Origin: Edaphochlamys debaryana
Taxonomy: Eukaryota > Chlorophyta > Chlorophyceae > Chlamydomonadales
Reading direction: 5' to 3'
NCBI GenBank assembly: GCA_016858145.1
Contig: JAEHOE010000121.1
Span: forward strand, 62,001 to 126,000
Length of the DNA: 64,000 nt
Within the stretch, counting starts at the first letter, position 1; every line of letters starts with the position of its first letter. Both the position numbers and the translations under genes were made by a program. The notes under the pieces were generated by a model, which did not search any database, had not been told where the DNA came from, and saw only the letters and a list, made by a program, of their open reading frames with translations. Positions 1 to 12,029 of this stretch are shown piece after piece.

Positions 1-3000
1 CGCAGGAGCGGTAGTATGCGTGCACGTGGCCCGAGACGGTGAGATCCACCTGGTACCTGTCAGGGGGGAGGGGAGGGGGTGGGGGAGATGGGGGGAGAGG
101 GGGCGTGTTGGTGGCTGTGCGGCAGGGCACGGCGTGGGGGTTGGGTCCGAGACTCGGACACGGCTTTCGGGGCGTGCCTAGCATAAAGGGGGGCGGGTCG
201 AAGGGGACAGGGCTGGGGTGGTTTAGATCTGTGGCTGCAGGCCACCCCGCCCGTAGCGCCCCGGACCTTCCCAAGGGACCAGATCCCCCCCATGCCCCCC
301 CCCCCCACACACCACACACACACATACAGCCCTGAATACGCCTCACACCTTCGGAGTCTCGCCGGGCTTTCCGCTTGCTTACGGTCTCCTCGTTTCCTAA
401 CACATACAGCCCTGAACACACATACATCCCCTGTCCCCCCCCCACCTGAGGAGCAGGTCCTCCAGCATGTCCCGGATGTGCTCCCCCACCACCCGGTTGT
501 CCTTGTGGGGGTACACCACGTACCTGACAGGGGGGGGGGATGGGAAGAGGGGGGAGATGAGTCATGGTAGATGGAGGGCTCCGATCTGGTGGCTCCGAGA
601 CCTCTCACGCCAAGCTTTAGCAATACCTCAATTGACCCCTCGCATCATGCTCTACACCAGTCAAATTGCGCGCCCGACAGAACGCACATGGGGCGATGAA
701 GAGCCACGACGAGCCAGGGTGTCGTACACCGGTCCACGTTGGCCAGCTCCTGCTCCAGCCACTTGCGCTGCTTGGAGCCCTCGTCCATGTCGTGCTCCGT
801 ACTGATGACAACAAAGTGTACGGGACCCGTACGGAAGCTGTACCAGAACGGCGGCCGAGCGTCGCGGTACTTGCCCACGAAACCGTTGGCGTTGCTGCTG
901 GCGGCCGCCGAGCCGTCCGACTCGGAAGCCAGCGACGGTTCGTCTTCCTCGCCGTACGGCACGTCGAAGAGGTACGGCGTGGCCATGTCAGCCTCGTCCT
1001 CCATCCGCGCGCCGCCGGCGGCTGCCGCCACTGCTTCCTTTGAGGCAAGCGCGCCCTTGGACGGGGTCACCAGCAGGCTCCGCCGCCGCGCCGCCGCCAC
1101 CTCTGGCGCCGCCGCCGCCGCCGCCGCCTGCGTGCGGGGCCGCTCGACCACGCCCGCGAGCGCCCCTCCCCTCGCCGCCAGCTGCGGCCCGGGCATGAGG
1201 AAGCGGTGCGCAGTCATGGCACCGCACTCGCCGCCGTTCTCTGGAGGCACGGCCAAGAGGCAAACACGGGAAGGCAAGGAGGGGAACGGGGGAGGGCGGA
1301 GCGGGGGGCCAGCGGGGTTCAGAAGGGCGCGCAAGGCGAGGGCACCCGGCCCATGCGGCTGGAAAGCCACGACATCCACCGGCCTCGCGCAACCAGCCCA
1401 GCCATGCCAGCTGCCGGACCGCCTCCGTTCCCAGCCCTTGCCCCAGCCTTTGCCCCAAACCGCCTCCCCTCACCTGGTCCGTAGTTGCCCCACGAGGGCT
1501 CAAAGGGGGGCTCGCCCGACGGATCGTTCCCCGTGCCCGCCTTGCAGGGGCCCGCCTCATGGTTGCCCACGCCCACCATGTACGGCACCCGGGTGGCGAG
1601 GGGCTCGATCTGGCGGGCGTGGAGAGGCGGGGTCGGACAGAGAATCAATGGGCAGGGGTCGGGTTACGGGAAGGGGTCCCTCCCGGGAGGTCCTCTGGCA
1701 CCGAGCAGGTCAGGAGCGGCGAGCGCGGGCGGAGCAGGGGCACCTGCCTGCCCGTAAGGGCCCACGAGCCGGCACAGCAGCTAGCTGCAATCTGGCTGCC
1801 AATGTAAGCTGGCTCGCGAAGTCACACCCGCTTTTCTCCCCTTCTCCACCTCCTCCTCCCCCCCTCCCACTCCCCCCCCACCCCCCCTCCCCCCCCTCCC
1901 GGTCCCCCCCCCCACCTGGTCCATGAAGGAGTCCCACACCTTGTAACGACCGTCCGCATACGCCAGGTCGCCTGGGGGGAGGAAGGGGGGGGGCAGGTAG
2001 CGAGCGGGGCAGGGGGTCAGCACACGCCTGCGACTGACCCAAACCTGCTGCGTGCACAACGCACAGCGCTGGTCTGCCCAAGGGCAACACTTGCTCCGTC
2101 CCACTCCTCGCAGGCTGGCATGCTCTGCGCTGCTGCAGCCCCCGACCCTCACCGATGTGCAGGATCAGGTCCACGGGCCGGGCGTCCATCTCGCGCTCGA
2201 TGGCCTCAGCGGTCAGGGAGGCCCTGCGGCAGACACGGCGGCGTTGCGTTGGAACGTGTCAGGGAGGGACGAGGGCGGGAGATGGCACGCAGCGGCACAC
2301 ACAGGACACCGCACGTGAACTCGAGCCGGCCCCAGGTCTGACCCAGATCCAGACCCAGATCCAGACCCAGATCTAGATCCGCATCCCACTCACGAGGGGC
2401 TCTTGTGGCCCCGGTAGTGGGACTCGCCCATGTCCCCGAACGCGATGAACGAGAAGCGCTGCGGCGAGCCCACTGCGCGGGGCGTGCGCATGGTGAAGGT
2501 GCGGTCGGCGCCGTCGATGCGGTACCAGTAGGCAGTGTCTGGCTCCTGCAGGAGGGTGGGGTGGGGTAGAGGGTGGGTGGGGTGGGGCAGGTGGGTGGGG
2601 GTGTTCGTAACGGTGGTTGAGGTGGAGGAAACAGAAGTAGGCACGGCATCTGGCAAGGGGCAGAGAAAGTGGGGGAGTCTGGAGCACAGCCAGCGGGGCG
2701 CTGGGGCAAGTGTAACCAATCGAGGCCGGGCCCACGGCCAGAACCCTAGGCCCAAACCTAGGCCCCGCCAGGCCCCACCAGGTCCGTCATGGTGACTGTG
2801 TGCATGACCACTTCGAAGGGCTTCTTGCGGGCTGGCCTGTCGCACATTAGGCCCTCCTGCGGGGGGCAATGGGGACACACAGGTGGGGCCAGGGAAGCTA
2901 CGTCGGAGCGCGCTGGTCCCAGTGCTCCAGCATGCCGGGAGTCGCACGGCAAGGGCGGGTGGAACACGTGGAGGGGGGCATGGCGGCATAGGTTGAGGGG

Positions 3001-3667
3001 CTGGAGCAGGGGAGGAGGGCAAGGGCAAGGGCCAGGGCAAGTCGGCAACCCACCGAGATGACGTAGCTGCTGCCCTCCACGGACAGGAGGGGCGTGTCCA
3101 GGGCCAGGCCACCCGAGCCGTCGCCCAGGCCGTAGGAGAGCGTGGTGGGACACCTGAGAGGGCGAGGGGGGGAGGGGGTGGGAGGGTGAAGGAGTGAGGG
3201 GCTGGAGGGAAGGTGGGGGGCCCGCACCCGCGCGCCAGGGATGTTGGCGTCATGGTTCCCAGCTGCTAGGGTGCTCACCCGAGCCCACGCGTGCGCCAGG
3301 CGACCCGCATCTCATCCGAATGGTCTCCGATAGCGATGTGGACCTGGGGGAGAGGGAGCGGACGAGGGAGCGGACGAGGGTAGGGGGCGGGCGGGTTGGG
3401 ACTGCGACCGTGACGCACAACGGCGTTGGACGTCGCGTGCCCGTCGTGCCGTCCAGCCCCACGTGACAGGCTGAATGGACGTCGCGCAGCGCCCAAGAAG
3501 AGCCATGTGCTGGCCGGCCCGAGCGCCCCCGGACGTACCTCGACCGGGGCGCAATCACTAGCGCGGTCGACCGCGCTGAGCGGTGCCTGGACCCCCAGCC
3601 CTAGGCGCGTCGCCGTCGCCGCATTGCTGGCTAGAGCGACTAGAAGAGCTAGTAGTAATGCCGCCAT
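1..3667 (-). CDS. Purple acid phosphatase (metallophosphatase), 3' end outside window
   Basis: Secreted or vacuolar metallophosphoesterase that would hydrolyse phosphate esters at a binuclear metal centre. Eleven exons on the minus strand join in phase: 3539-3667, 3279-3343, 3054-3153, 2779-2856, 2394-2545, 2153-2223, 1916-1971, 1474-1609, 688-1240, 446-523, 1-56, giving about 491 visible residues. The ATG at 3667 opens a hydrophobic signal peptide (MAALLLALLVALASNAATA). An N-terminal fibronectin-like part (about 40-150) precedes the catalytic motifs: GDMG (D about 162), HIGDLAYADG (D about 200), GNHE (N about 233), VVALHRPMY (H about 444) and GHVHAYYR (about 482-489). All expected metal ligands are present, so activity is likely. 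The closest type by motif spacing is the plant PAP2/PAP9 group. An Ala-rich insertion lies at about 295-375. The C-terminus is missing because the gene runs off the window. Confidence 0.92.
2338..2380. repeat. Short CCAGATC-based tandem repeat in a PAP intron
   Basis: About three and a half copies of the 12-mer ACCCAGATCCAG lie in the intron just before the exon ending at 2394. It is a simple intronic repeat with no coding role visible. Confidence 0.7.
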
Positions 3668-4386
3668 TTGTTGGGCTCGGCGAGGCGGGGAGCCAATGGC
3701 GCGCAATCGAAAGGCGTTCGCTCGGCGCGCTGTGTTGTAGCGCTAGAGCAACAGGAGTAGCTAGCAGGAGTAGAGTAATGGGGCTTGGTGGAGCGCTCCG
3801 CTTGAGGCGCCGCTGAATTCGGCCGGATATGCGAGAATAGGTTCGGGCACAACCGTTTTGTGCGCGGCGATCAAGATGGTAAAAGCGCTCTACTAGAGAG
3901 TCTACAAGGAGGCGCGGCTGTGGAGAGACTGTGCGAACCGACCGCAACAACCCTCGGTTTCGGCTCCCCCGATGATGGTGCGTCAGTGTGGTAAGGCGGG
4001 CGTGGGCGCCACCGCGGTGACCAGAGCTGTCAGCCCGGCCCTGCATTCCATCCTACACATATGAGCAGTACGCCGGGGTGCCGGGGCGCGATGGCCCGGC
4101 GCCGTCGTTGCGTGCGGCCAAGCATGTGGACATGCGTGGTGAGTCCCTTCGCCTTCCGCGTCCGGGTCCTCTCTTAGAAGTAAGCATTTGCACTTTTTCA
4201 TCGGCACCGGGACCACGAGTGTTCGACATTGCGAAAAGCCGGTCGGGGGAAGGAGGGGGACTCGGGGTGTGTTTCGCTGGTCGCTGGAGACACGCATCGC
4301 GCGGCAGTAGCAGCGGCCCTCCAGCAGCGCACGAACCCTACCCCAGCGCCTATGCTTACAGTTATGCGCACTTGCAAATAGGTACA
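3668..4386. promoter_or_regulatory. Divergent intergenic region (PAP / coiled-coil gene)
   Basis: These 719 bases separate the PAP start codon (minus) from the coiled-coil gene start codon (plus), so the stretch must hold both 5' UTRs and probably both promoters. No TATA box or other named element could be assigned by eye. The frame upstream of 4387 stays open to about 4078, so a longer N-terminus for the plus-strand gene cannot be excluded. Confidence 0.5.
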
Positions 4387-7300
4387 ATGCCACCCGCGAC
4401 GAAAGACGAGCGGCAGCTGAAAGGCGTCTCTTGGAGCGCGGACCTCGTTAAGAGCGCAGCAGGGCCTAGCGGGTTGCAAGACACCGTGCGATATGACCAA
4501 GTAGGCGCATCATCCACGGGAGGCGCTTCAGCCTCTGGTGCTCGGCCGGCTTCAGCTCCGCGACCGGGACCTGGACCGCAGCAGAAAGCCGTGCAAGCGG
4601 GCGGGGCGCACAACACCATGACGTTCCAGCCGCATCACTTCCCAACGCCTAAGGTAGGCTCGTGCGCAACAATTGAGCGCTGATGGATTTGTGGGTTCCA
4701 ACTCGGGGGGCGGTCCCACATGCCGCGATGAAGGCAGCATTCTGTGCCGAGCTTGTCTTCCAGTTAGGCTGGCCTGTAGCCGAGTGCCGTGGCCGTCCAG
4801 CGCTCTGGCTAACCCCCGTACCTGTGCGTATTGCTGACCTCCATCCCCACCCGTGCACCCGCGGGCCATGTCCCCTGCCCTCCCTCCAATCCTCAGCGGC
4901 CGCTGGGCGAGCCAGCTGTGGCAGAGCTCAACCCCAAAACCCCCAGCGCCACCATCCGCATGCGCCACCGCGCAGCCACCCTCATCCAGAAGTACAGCGG
5001 GCCACGATGGGTGAGTGCCTCCTGCCCTCCTCCCATCCCAACAATCCTCTACGTCCTACCCCACCGCCTGCACTGGTTCCTGGGTCCCTGGGTCCCTGCC
5101 CCCCGCCCCGTTGCCTTGTTGGCATGCATTCTCTCCTGTCTCCTCCCTCAATTACTCACCGCGCCGCATCGCTCCTATAACCGCACAGCGCGAGGCGATG
5201 CGCACTAAGTGGCTGATCGACGTGGTGAGCCACATCGACAAGGACTACCGCTCATACATTATGGAGCAGGCGGCGGAGATTGTGAGAGGGGGAGCGGGAA
5301 AAGGGGGAGGGGGAAGCGGAAGAAGGAAGGGGGAGGGGGGGCATCTTGAGGGTCGGAGTTGTGATGTCTCGGCGGTGCCCACTGCAGAAAAGGGGGCGGG
5401 CTGCCCAGGGCGAGGGGCGGGGCTGCCGCTCCGGGCTGCCCGGGCACCCAGCGCCTCGTAGCGGGTCCCAAGGGAAGAGCGGAGCAGGTGTGAGGGAAGC
5501 CGGGAACTGAGCAAAGACCAAGCGACCCACATGCCCTCCGCCTCCCTCTCCCCCCCCCAGGCCACGCTCCACCAGCAGCTGGAGCAGGCCAGCGGCATGC
5601 AGGCCACCGCCGCACAGGCCGCACAGCACGAGGTGTGTGTGGGGGGGGTCGGAGCCTCGGAGGTGGATGCTCTGCATCTGCAGGCCCTGGGTGCTTGTTA
5701 GGGCAAGGGCAAGGCGTCCTGGCTTGGCCACGTAACCACCCAGTCCCTGCGCCTGCTGCCTTTGCCTCCCCCTCCCCCCCCCCCCTCCTAAATAGAACGA
5801 GCACCTGCGCGCCCGTGTGGACTCCCTGGAGCACGCACTGCGCTCGGCGCAGGGGGCACTGCTGGACATGCAGGTGGGGGGAGGGGGGGCATGAGGGGGT
5901 GTGTGGCGAAGCCGCGCAGGGAGGGGGGCGGCCAGAGAGGCTGGGGCGGAGGGGCTGCCTCTTCCCGCCTGGAGTTCTGGACCCCGTTCCCTTCACCCCG
6001 ACCCCCTACACCACCACCCTGCCACCACCCGACCACCACACCGTCGGCCCCCCGCCCCCGCCCTCCCCCGCTCCACCCCCCACCCCCCCCAGAACCGTGT
6101 GGCTGCCAGTGAGGTGGTGCTGTCGGACGCGGAGGAGGCGGCGCGGGCGGCGGCGGAGGAGTGCCACCAGCTGCAGCAGGTGGGGGTGTCAGGGGGAGGC
6201 GGGTTACTTGTGGAAGACAGGGAAGTGTAGGCGTGGCAAAACTCAGATGTACGGTACCTCGGTACCTCCGCTCCAGCCCATCTCACCCCTTGTGCAAGGC
6301 CGTGTGCGTGCTGGCGGAGCACGACCAGGGAGTCGGCACGCATCCGCCCATACACACACGCTCCCCTCCTCCCCCCCCCCACTCCCCCCGCCCCCCCCCC
6401 CAGGCCGTGGCAGTGCTGGCGGAGCACGACGCCTCCTCCCGCAAGGCCCTGGCCAACCGGGCGCACGTGATGCGGGAGGCGCTGGTGGCCAGCCGGGGGC
6501 GGGTGCGGCAGGCGGCGGAGCAGAGCAGGCGGCACCGGGTGGAGGTGGGGGGGGGGGCTGGGGCGGCAGTGGGTGCGGCGGGGTGGGGCCTAAGCGTGCA
6601 CCAAGGTTGTCGCTCGCTCCGGAGGCAGTGTGCACACGGCTCGGGGTGGGCACAAGGCAGCCGATGCTGGTCCGGACCGCGCGCTCATCCGCCCATCCCT
6701 CAACACGGGGCGGCCCGCAGCTTTGCCACGGCATTGATCCCGCATCGCCTCGCGACTGCCTGCGACTGGATGCTCCCGCAGTACCAGACACGCCTCCACC
6801 CCCCCCGTTTCCCCCCCTCTCCCGCCTTTCCTCTCCCCTGCAGGTGTCCGCGCTGCTGGCCCTGCAGGCCAAGGAGGCGGAGAAGGACCGGGAGGCCATC
6901 ACCACGGCGCTGCAGTCCTCCATGGCAGCGGCGGAGACACTGGCCAACGCGGCGGCGCGGCTCGATGTGGGGGCGGGGCGGGGCGGGGCGGGGCCTGGTT
7001 GGGGCGGAGACGCGGATATGGTTGCGGCTAGGGGGGCGCCGCAAGGCAGGGCGGGGGCGGGACTGGACCACCAGAGGGCGGGGTTGCGGGGGTCGGTGGG
7101 CAGGCTGGTGCTCCATGGTGCCCCCCATTCCAAGCTTCCGCTGCCGCCCTTCTCAACTTTTGCTCTTTTTTCTCTCACCCCTCGTTGTCTCCTCTTACCC
7201 CGCTCCTACACACACCCGCCTCCACACCCCCAGGTGGACCGGCTCAAGCTGGAGCTGGAGGCGTACAAGGAGCCCTGGCAGTACATGGCGGGCAGGCAAG

Positions 7301-7594
7301 GGGGGGGGCGAGGAGAGACGGGAGGGCAGGGCAGCATGCGGACATTGGCAGGGGGTCTCGGCTGCATCCCTTTAGCCCTAACCGCCTCTCGGCAGGCCGA
7401 GGATATAGTGAGGGGCTGTGGCCGTTGCTCTCCTGGCCCGGACAGTCAAGCCCAGCCCGCTGACTCCCGTACGCCCCCGTGCCCCGCCCCCACGCAACCG
7501 TAACCGCAGGCAGAAGAGCCCCACACGCAACCGCGAGGTGACCAAAAAGCTGGGGCTCAAGCAGATGAGCATGAACGTGCCGCTGCCGTACTGA
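4387..7594 (+). CDS. Coiled-coil protein of unknown function
   Basis: Ten exons join in phase: 4387-4653, 4897-5010, 5189-5281, 5561-5632, 5796-5873, 6093-6179, 6404-6544, 6844-6966, 7234-7295, 7510-7594, encoding about 374 residues. All introns are phase 0 except the last. Residues 1-90 are Ser/Gly/Pro-rich and probably disordered. A basic segment follows (TIRMRHRAATLIQKY, about 108-122, loosely IQ-like), then a long Ala/Glu/Gln-rich helical region (about 130-345) with heptad-like spacing, ending in a short basic tail (KKLGLKQMSMNVPLPY). The last intron uses a GC donor (AG|GCAAGG at 7296); with GC-AG splicing the frame closes exactly at TGA 7594. I do not recognise the family. A structural, flagellar or centrosomal coiled coil is possible but not shown. 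Confidence 0.78.
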
Positions 7595-8578
7595 GGTGTC
7601 GTACTGATGCGGTGGTGGTGGGCGGGGTGGAGTGGGAGCAGGAGTACGGTATGGGGTCCCTGAGAGTGAGTGCACGTGGCTGGAGCGCGAGCCTCGGGAT
7701 CGGATGAGGGGCGGTGGCCGCGGTGCGGGTGAAGGGGCCATGGGTGGGCTGAGCGGCTGGAGAGTCAGGTCTGGGTCCTGGCAATCGAATTCGGGGCTGG
7801 GCTGAGCGCTGGCTGCTGAGCTTTGAATTAGGCTTGTGTACGGTATGTGCGTTCCTATGTGATTGGAGGTGACAGTGTGAGCGGGGGGTGGCGAGCTAAG
7901 AAGCGGAGGCGCGAATGGGAAGCGGGGGGCGCTGCGATGGCGCCTTGCCGGCTGCAAGTCCCAGGGGTGTGACGTGGGCGGTGCGGGGCCCGCGAGGATC
8001 GAGTGTGTTGTGACGCAGGATGGTGCGCGGATGCTGCTTGGGTGGATGTGGGCGATGGGCTGAGGGGCCTCTCATGGGATGAGGAGCCGCCGTGCGTTCG
8101 GACCCGAGGCACACAGCTGTCGGGCCGGAGATGATGAGGACGAGAGCGCGTCACAATGCCGGCTGTCTGGACAACAAGAGACCCGTGTGAACGTGCCGTG
8201 TGAGTTTCATAGCTGCGTCCACACTTGCCAGTCCCCAACACCGCTGCAATACACCTCCAGCCAGAACAAGACTTCAGCAAGGACAAACGGTAGGGAGGCA
8301 GAGACCAGAGAGGGAGACGCATGGGCACACATGGCAAGGCCACAGGACAGACGTCACACGACTGTCCACGGCGCCCACCAACATTAAACGGTCCACGCTG
8401 AGCTCATGTCACGCCAGCGGCTAATCCTGAAAGACCGAACTCTTGCCTTTACACACCAGGCTGCAGATAATCCATTTGCACACTCTTGCGCCACCACTAG
8501 AGCTCACTGCTCAGGTACGCCTTCTGACACCTATTCACGCCCCCACCAAAGCGCTACATACGCATCAAGGCCTCCAGC

Positions 8579-9006
8579 CAGCGATGCTATCTTCCGTTGG
8601 CAGAAGTGCGGAGGGCCGGCACTTTTAGGCCCTGGCCAGTGGCAAAAGTGCGAAAGCGGGCAGCACTTTGCAGCCTCCGGCAGCCCTAAAAGTGCCGGTG
8701 CGCCTGCCGTGCAGGACACTAACCCAAGCTTCCGGGCTCCTAACCTCCCTGCCTCTCCCTTACTGGCAGCCCTGCCGGGCCTTTCCGGGTTCCGGACCCC
8801 CCCGCCTCCCCCTAACTGACGCTCCTGCCATCCAGCCGTATGCACTGCACGCCCACGACGGGGCGACAAAGTGAAGGCGCGGACAGCACTTCGGGCGTTC
8901 ACAGCACTAGAAAGTGAAGCCGTCTCTGCACTATCTTGGATTTTAGCCCAGAAATGTGCCACCGGCTTCACTTGAGCGTCACTCTGTCACTTTGATAGCA
9001 ACACTG
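8579..9006. mobile_element. hAT-like non-autonomous MITE, copy A
   Basis: A 428-bp element with ends CAGCGATGCTATC at 8579 and GATAGCAACACTG ending at 9006, an imperfect terminal inverted repeat. It is bordered by 8-bp direct repeats, CCTCCAGC (8571-8578) and CCTTCAGC (9007-9014), matching 7 of 8, as expected for an 8-bp target-site duplication. The terminus CAGCGATGCTATCTTCCG closely matches the terminus of the element at 31281 (CAGTGTTGCTATCTTCCG). The interior is rich in GCACTTTT/AAAAGTGC words and encodes no transposase. It is intergenic. The 8-bp duplication points to the hAT superfamily; that assignment is inference. Confidence 0.75.
8615..8699. repeat. Inverted repeat inside MITE copy A
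   Basis: The arms at 8615-8630 (GCCGGCACTTTTAGGC) and 8683-8699 (GCCCTAAAAGTGCCGGT) are near-perfect reverse complements over about 16 bases with a 52-base loop, forming a subterminal hairpin within the element. Confidence 0.75.
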
Positions 9007-9227
9007 CCTTCAGCGTGCGCCCCCTTGCGCCCTTTCCTTAACGTATCAAACCCACGCAGCTATATGGCGGTCGCTATGAACAACAACAATAATGTGCCGC
9101 CCAGATACGTCCTCTTCACTCCCCACTCCCAACGTCCCAAGTCAAGTTCACTCTATTGGATGACCTGAATTTGCCGGCCAAGCCCCGTCCTCTCCACTCC
9201 CCCCCAAGCCCCGCTCCATCCAGGTCA

Positions 9228-11528
9228 TCACGCTGCCGCTTCCGGGCCCTCACCCGCTTGCTGCGACGCTATCCAGGCCAGCACCTCCTCCCTCTCGCTC
9301 TTCACGCGTCGCCCCACTCCGACGTCTCCCAGCTCCGCCCAGCTGAAGGGCCCGCACGCCGCCACCAGCCACTGCAGAGTGGGCAGCGGCGCACCGTTCT
9401 CGAAGGCTCGCGTAAGCAGCTGCCGGGGGTGGTTCATACCGCGCGTTGATGCGGAGCCCAGGCCCGAGAGCAGGCCGGCCTCATGCAGGCGATCCAGCGT
9501 GCGCCACTCGCCCCAGATCACAACGTCGTAGGCAAGCTCTATATCGTCCTGTAGGGGTGGGGAGCGCACCGGAAACGGAGTTCAGGCTCGGTCCCTCGGT
9601 GTCATGGGGCAAACCTTGCATGAGGGGCCCCCAGATACCCGTACTGCTTTGCGATCTAGGGCGGGGTGGGCGGGTGTGGCCCCTACTAGTCCCCTGCCCT
9701 CCACTGCACCGCAGCTGTGTTGGCCCCTGCAGGCAGGCCCACTCACCCGACGCGGGACGCCCAGCTCCGCAAGCAGCATCGCCGCCGCCTCGCACCCCGA
9801 CCGCGCCACCCGCCTCCACGCCTCGTCCGAAGCGGTCCAAATGTGGGTCGCGTCCCACGCCGCGTCCGACACGGGGCAGCCCTGTGCCGCCAGCCACCGC
9901 ACCGTCTCCACGCAGCCACCCTCCGCGGCTGTGAAGAAGAGCTCTGCCGTCAGGCCGGGGTGCCGGGCGCCTGGCCCGGGCTCCGGAGCCGGGTAGAGGG
10001 CCCGCAGCACCCACTGCAGTACGGCCAGGCTCCCGCCGCGCGCCGCCCGAAGCGCCATGACATACGGTTCCATCGGCCACGCTGCCTCGCGGGCAAACTC
10101 GAGCACCTCGAGGTGACCCTCCTCCGCGGCGTCCTCGGCAGCGGGGCGCATCGTCTCGCCGTGGGGCCGGACCCCCACGTGCAGCAGCCACCGAAGCACG
10201 CTGACGCTGCCCTCGCCGACCGCCTTCGCTGCGAGCTCCGAGGCCCAAGACTGGGCGGCCACGCCGCCCTCCGCCCGCTCCTGGACCCACGCCAGGCGCT
10301 CAACCACGGCGGCGGGGGTGGGGTGCGCGGCTGTGGCCTGCGGGGGTGGGGCAAGAGTGCAAGAGGCGGGGTGGGCGCAGGGGGCTGGACAAGTGTGCCG
10401 TCAAACGTCTGCCCCTAGCATCCCTCTTGCATTGCAGTTCAACTGCCGAGAATGTTGGGCACTTGGGCTCACCTGTAAGAGCTCGGACTTGAGGTCTGAC
10501 CAGCACGCCTGCGCGCCCCGGGCCACGCACCACTCGGCCCGTGCCCGCCAGTCCTCCCCCGGGCTGCAAAGCGCGGCGTGGAGAGCCGTCTGCAGCTCGT
10601 CTTGGCTCCAGGCCAGGGGTTCCTCCGCGCTGCCTGCCCCCGGCTGAGAGGCCAGAGCGCTCTCGACCCAGGCAGCCTTCGCCGCCCAATCCGGCGTGCG
10701 GCTCGCGAGGGCGGCGGCAAAGGGGTGCGTTACGTCCCCGGGTGCCTTGAGGCCGCGCCGCTCGAGCTGCTCCCCTCCGCACAGCTTCTGTACGGTCGCC
10801 ATGTCGCAGCCCTGGATGACGGCGGCATGGAACAGCCGCATGCCCGACAGAGGGAAGCCGGCAGGCTGCAGCCGCTGCAACTCTGGCGCCGCTCGCCAGA
10901 CCGCCAGCAGTTCCTCACAGACCGCCGCGTGTCCTGCTCGGGCCGCGGCTTGGGCTGCCTGCATGGCCGCGCCGTTGCGGAAGCCGGGGTCCTGCGCCAA
11001 GGCCCATCGACAGGTGGGAAGGTTTCCTGATGAGGCGGCGGCCTCGAGTATGGCCTTCCAGTCAGAGCTGTCCAGGCTTTTGCGCAGGCGCCCAGGTTGT
11101 GTGAGCCACTCGCATGTCGCAAGATCGCCCGCCTGCGCGGCGGCCTTGACGTGCTCCAAGCTGGGCCGAAGGCCGGTAGCCTCCAGCGTTGCCTGTGCGT
11201 ACTGCAGGCTGCCGCTGGCGACCGCGTGGGCGACCAGGCGCTCGCGCCTCTTCCGGGTCAGGACGCTAGCGAGGCGCATGCAGGTATCGGGCGCCGGCAA
11301 GAGAAGGGCAAAGGCCCAGGCTGGCATGAGCTGGGAGAGGTTGCATTCCGCCTTGGGCGTTAGCCCCGAGCTGACAAAGCGCAGGGCCGCCGCGTCGTTG
11401 GTCGGCAGGTGCGCCATCACGCGGTCCATAATGTCCGCGGTCCATAGCTGCGAGGGATCGACTGTGGCAATAGAAGCAGTAGCGGGCACTAAGCTGCGTG
11501 CCTCAGAGCTTTGAGCAAATCCCTGCAT
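9228..11528 (-). CDS. F-box-like, ankyrin-like repeat protein (paralogue 1)
   Basis: Three exons (10473-11528, 9747-10337, 9228-9548), all joined at phase 0, encode 655 residues. The N-terminus carries an F-box-like helix pair (LWTADIMDRVMAHLPTNDAA, about 30-55). The rest is a solenoid of irregular ankyrin-type helical repeats, for example AAAQAGDLATCEWLTQPG, AARAGHAAVCEELL, DAAEEGHLEVLEFA, RAARGGSLAVLQWVL and TAAEGGCVETVRWLAAQGCP. Such proteins are usually substrate receptors of SCF ubiquitin ligases or protein-interaction scaffolds; the target is unknown. ATG 11528 is the first ATG in the frame. The gene at 37802-40083 is a full-length paralogue with both introns at the same positions and phases. 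The C-terminal repeats (WLVAACGPFSW) are shared too. F-box assignment is moderate; ankyrin-like repeats are clear. Confidence 0.87.
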
Positions 11529-12029
11529 TTTGGAAGCTGATTGTATCGTGAGCTCAAGCAAGTCTGCCTTTCAGTGGTAAATGCGAAGCCCAGAAGTGGA
11601 TGAAATGATTGCAGGACATACGAGGGCCTCAATATTTAACCCTGTGGCGACTACGGGCAGATGCGGGCACTGGGCCCCGCTGCCCGCTCTGGGCCTGCGC
11701 CGGGCCCGAAATGTCGCGCACCGCTTTTCATGGCGCGGCACAGCTTTCATTAGAGAGACTTAGGGAGATGTCAGGAGAGGACTTGAGGGTGGCGCAGGAA
11801 CCTCGCGACTGCAGCTTCTGCGGGCCCATGCCATCGAGGGCCATCGGGGAACTGGGTGAAGAATTGAAGACGTCTACCGCTTTGCTATTCGAGGTTACAG
11901 TTGAGACGTGGCACTGGAGAGGAACTCGGGTCTTGTTCCGAGGCCCACGGCCCCGCTAGCGCACTGGCCTCCACACTCTAGCACCCCGTCGCTCCCCGTC
12001 CCCCCTACCCCCGGGGGCACCATGGCCCT
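11529..12029. other. Intergenic, between two minus-strand genes
   Basis: This holds the promoter side of the ankyrin-like gene and the 3' UTR of the aminotransferase gene. Nothing else is recognised apart from a TGTAA motif on the minus strand at 11895-11899. Confidence 0.5.
11895..11899 (-). terminator. Putative TGTAA poly(A) signal of the aminotransferase gene
   Basis: TTACA on the plus strand reads TGTAA on the minus strand, 131 bases beyond the stop codon at 12030. TGTAA is the usual polyadenylation motif of chlorophycean algae; the assignment rests on motif and position only. Confidence 0.4.

Larger units (their letters stand above)
7595..9227. other. Intergenic region with MITE copy A
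   Basis: This 1.6 kb lies between the 3' ends of two convergent genes, so it contains both 3' UTRs. Apart from the hAT-like MITE at 8579-9006 I see no conserved coding frame or RNA gene. Confidence 0.5.

Noticed and set aside
5635..7503. Plus-strand frame of about 622 codons inside the coiled-coil gene
   Set aside because: It runs through several introns in a frame different from the in-phase exons and is Pro/Arg/Gly low-complexity sequence.
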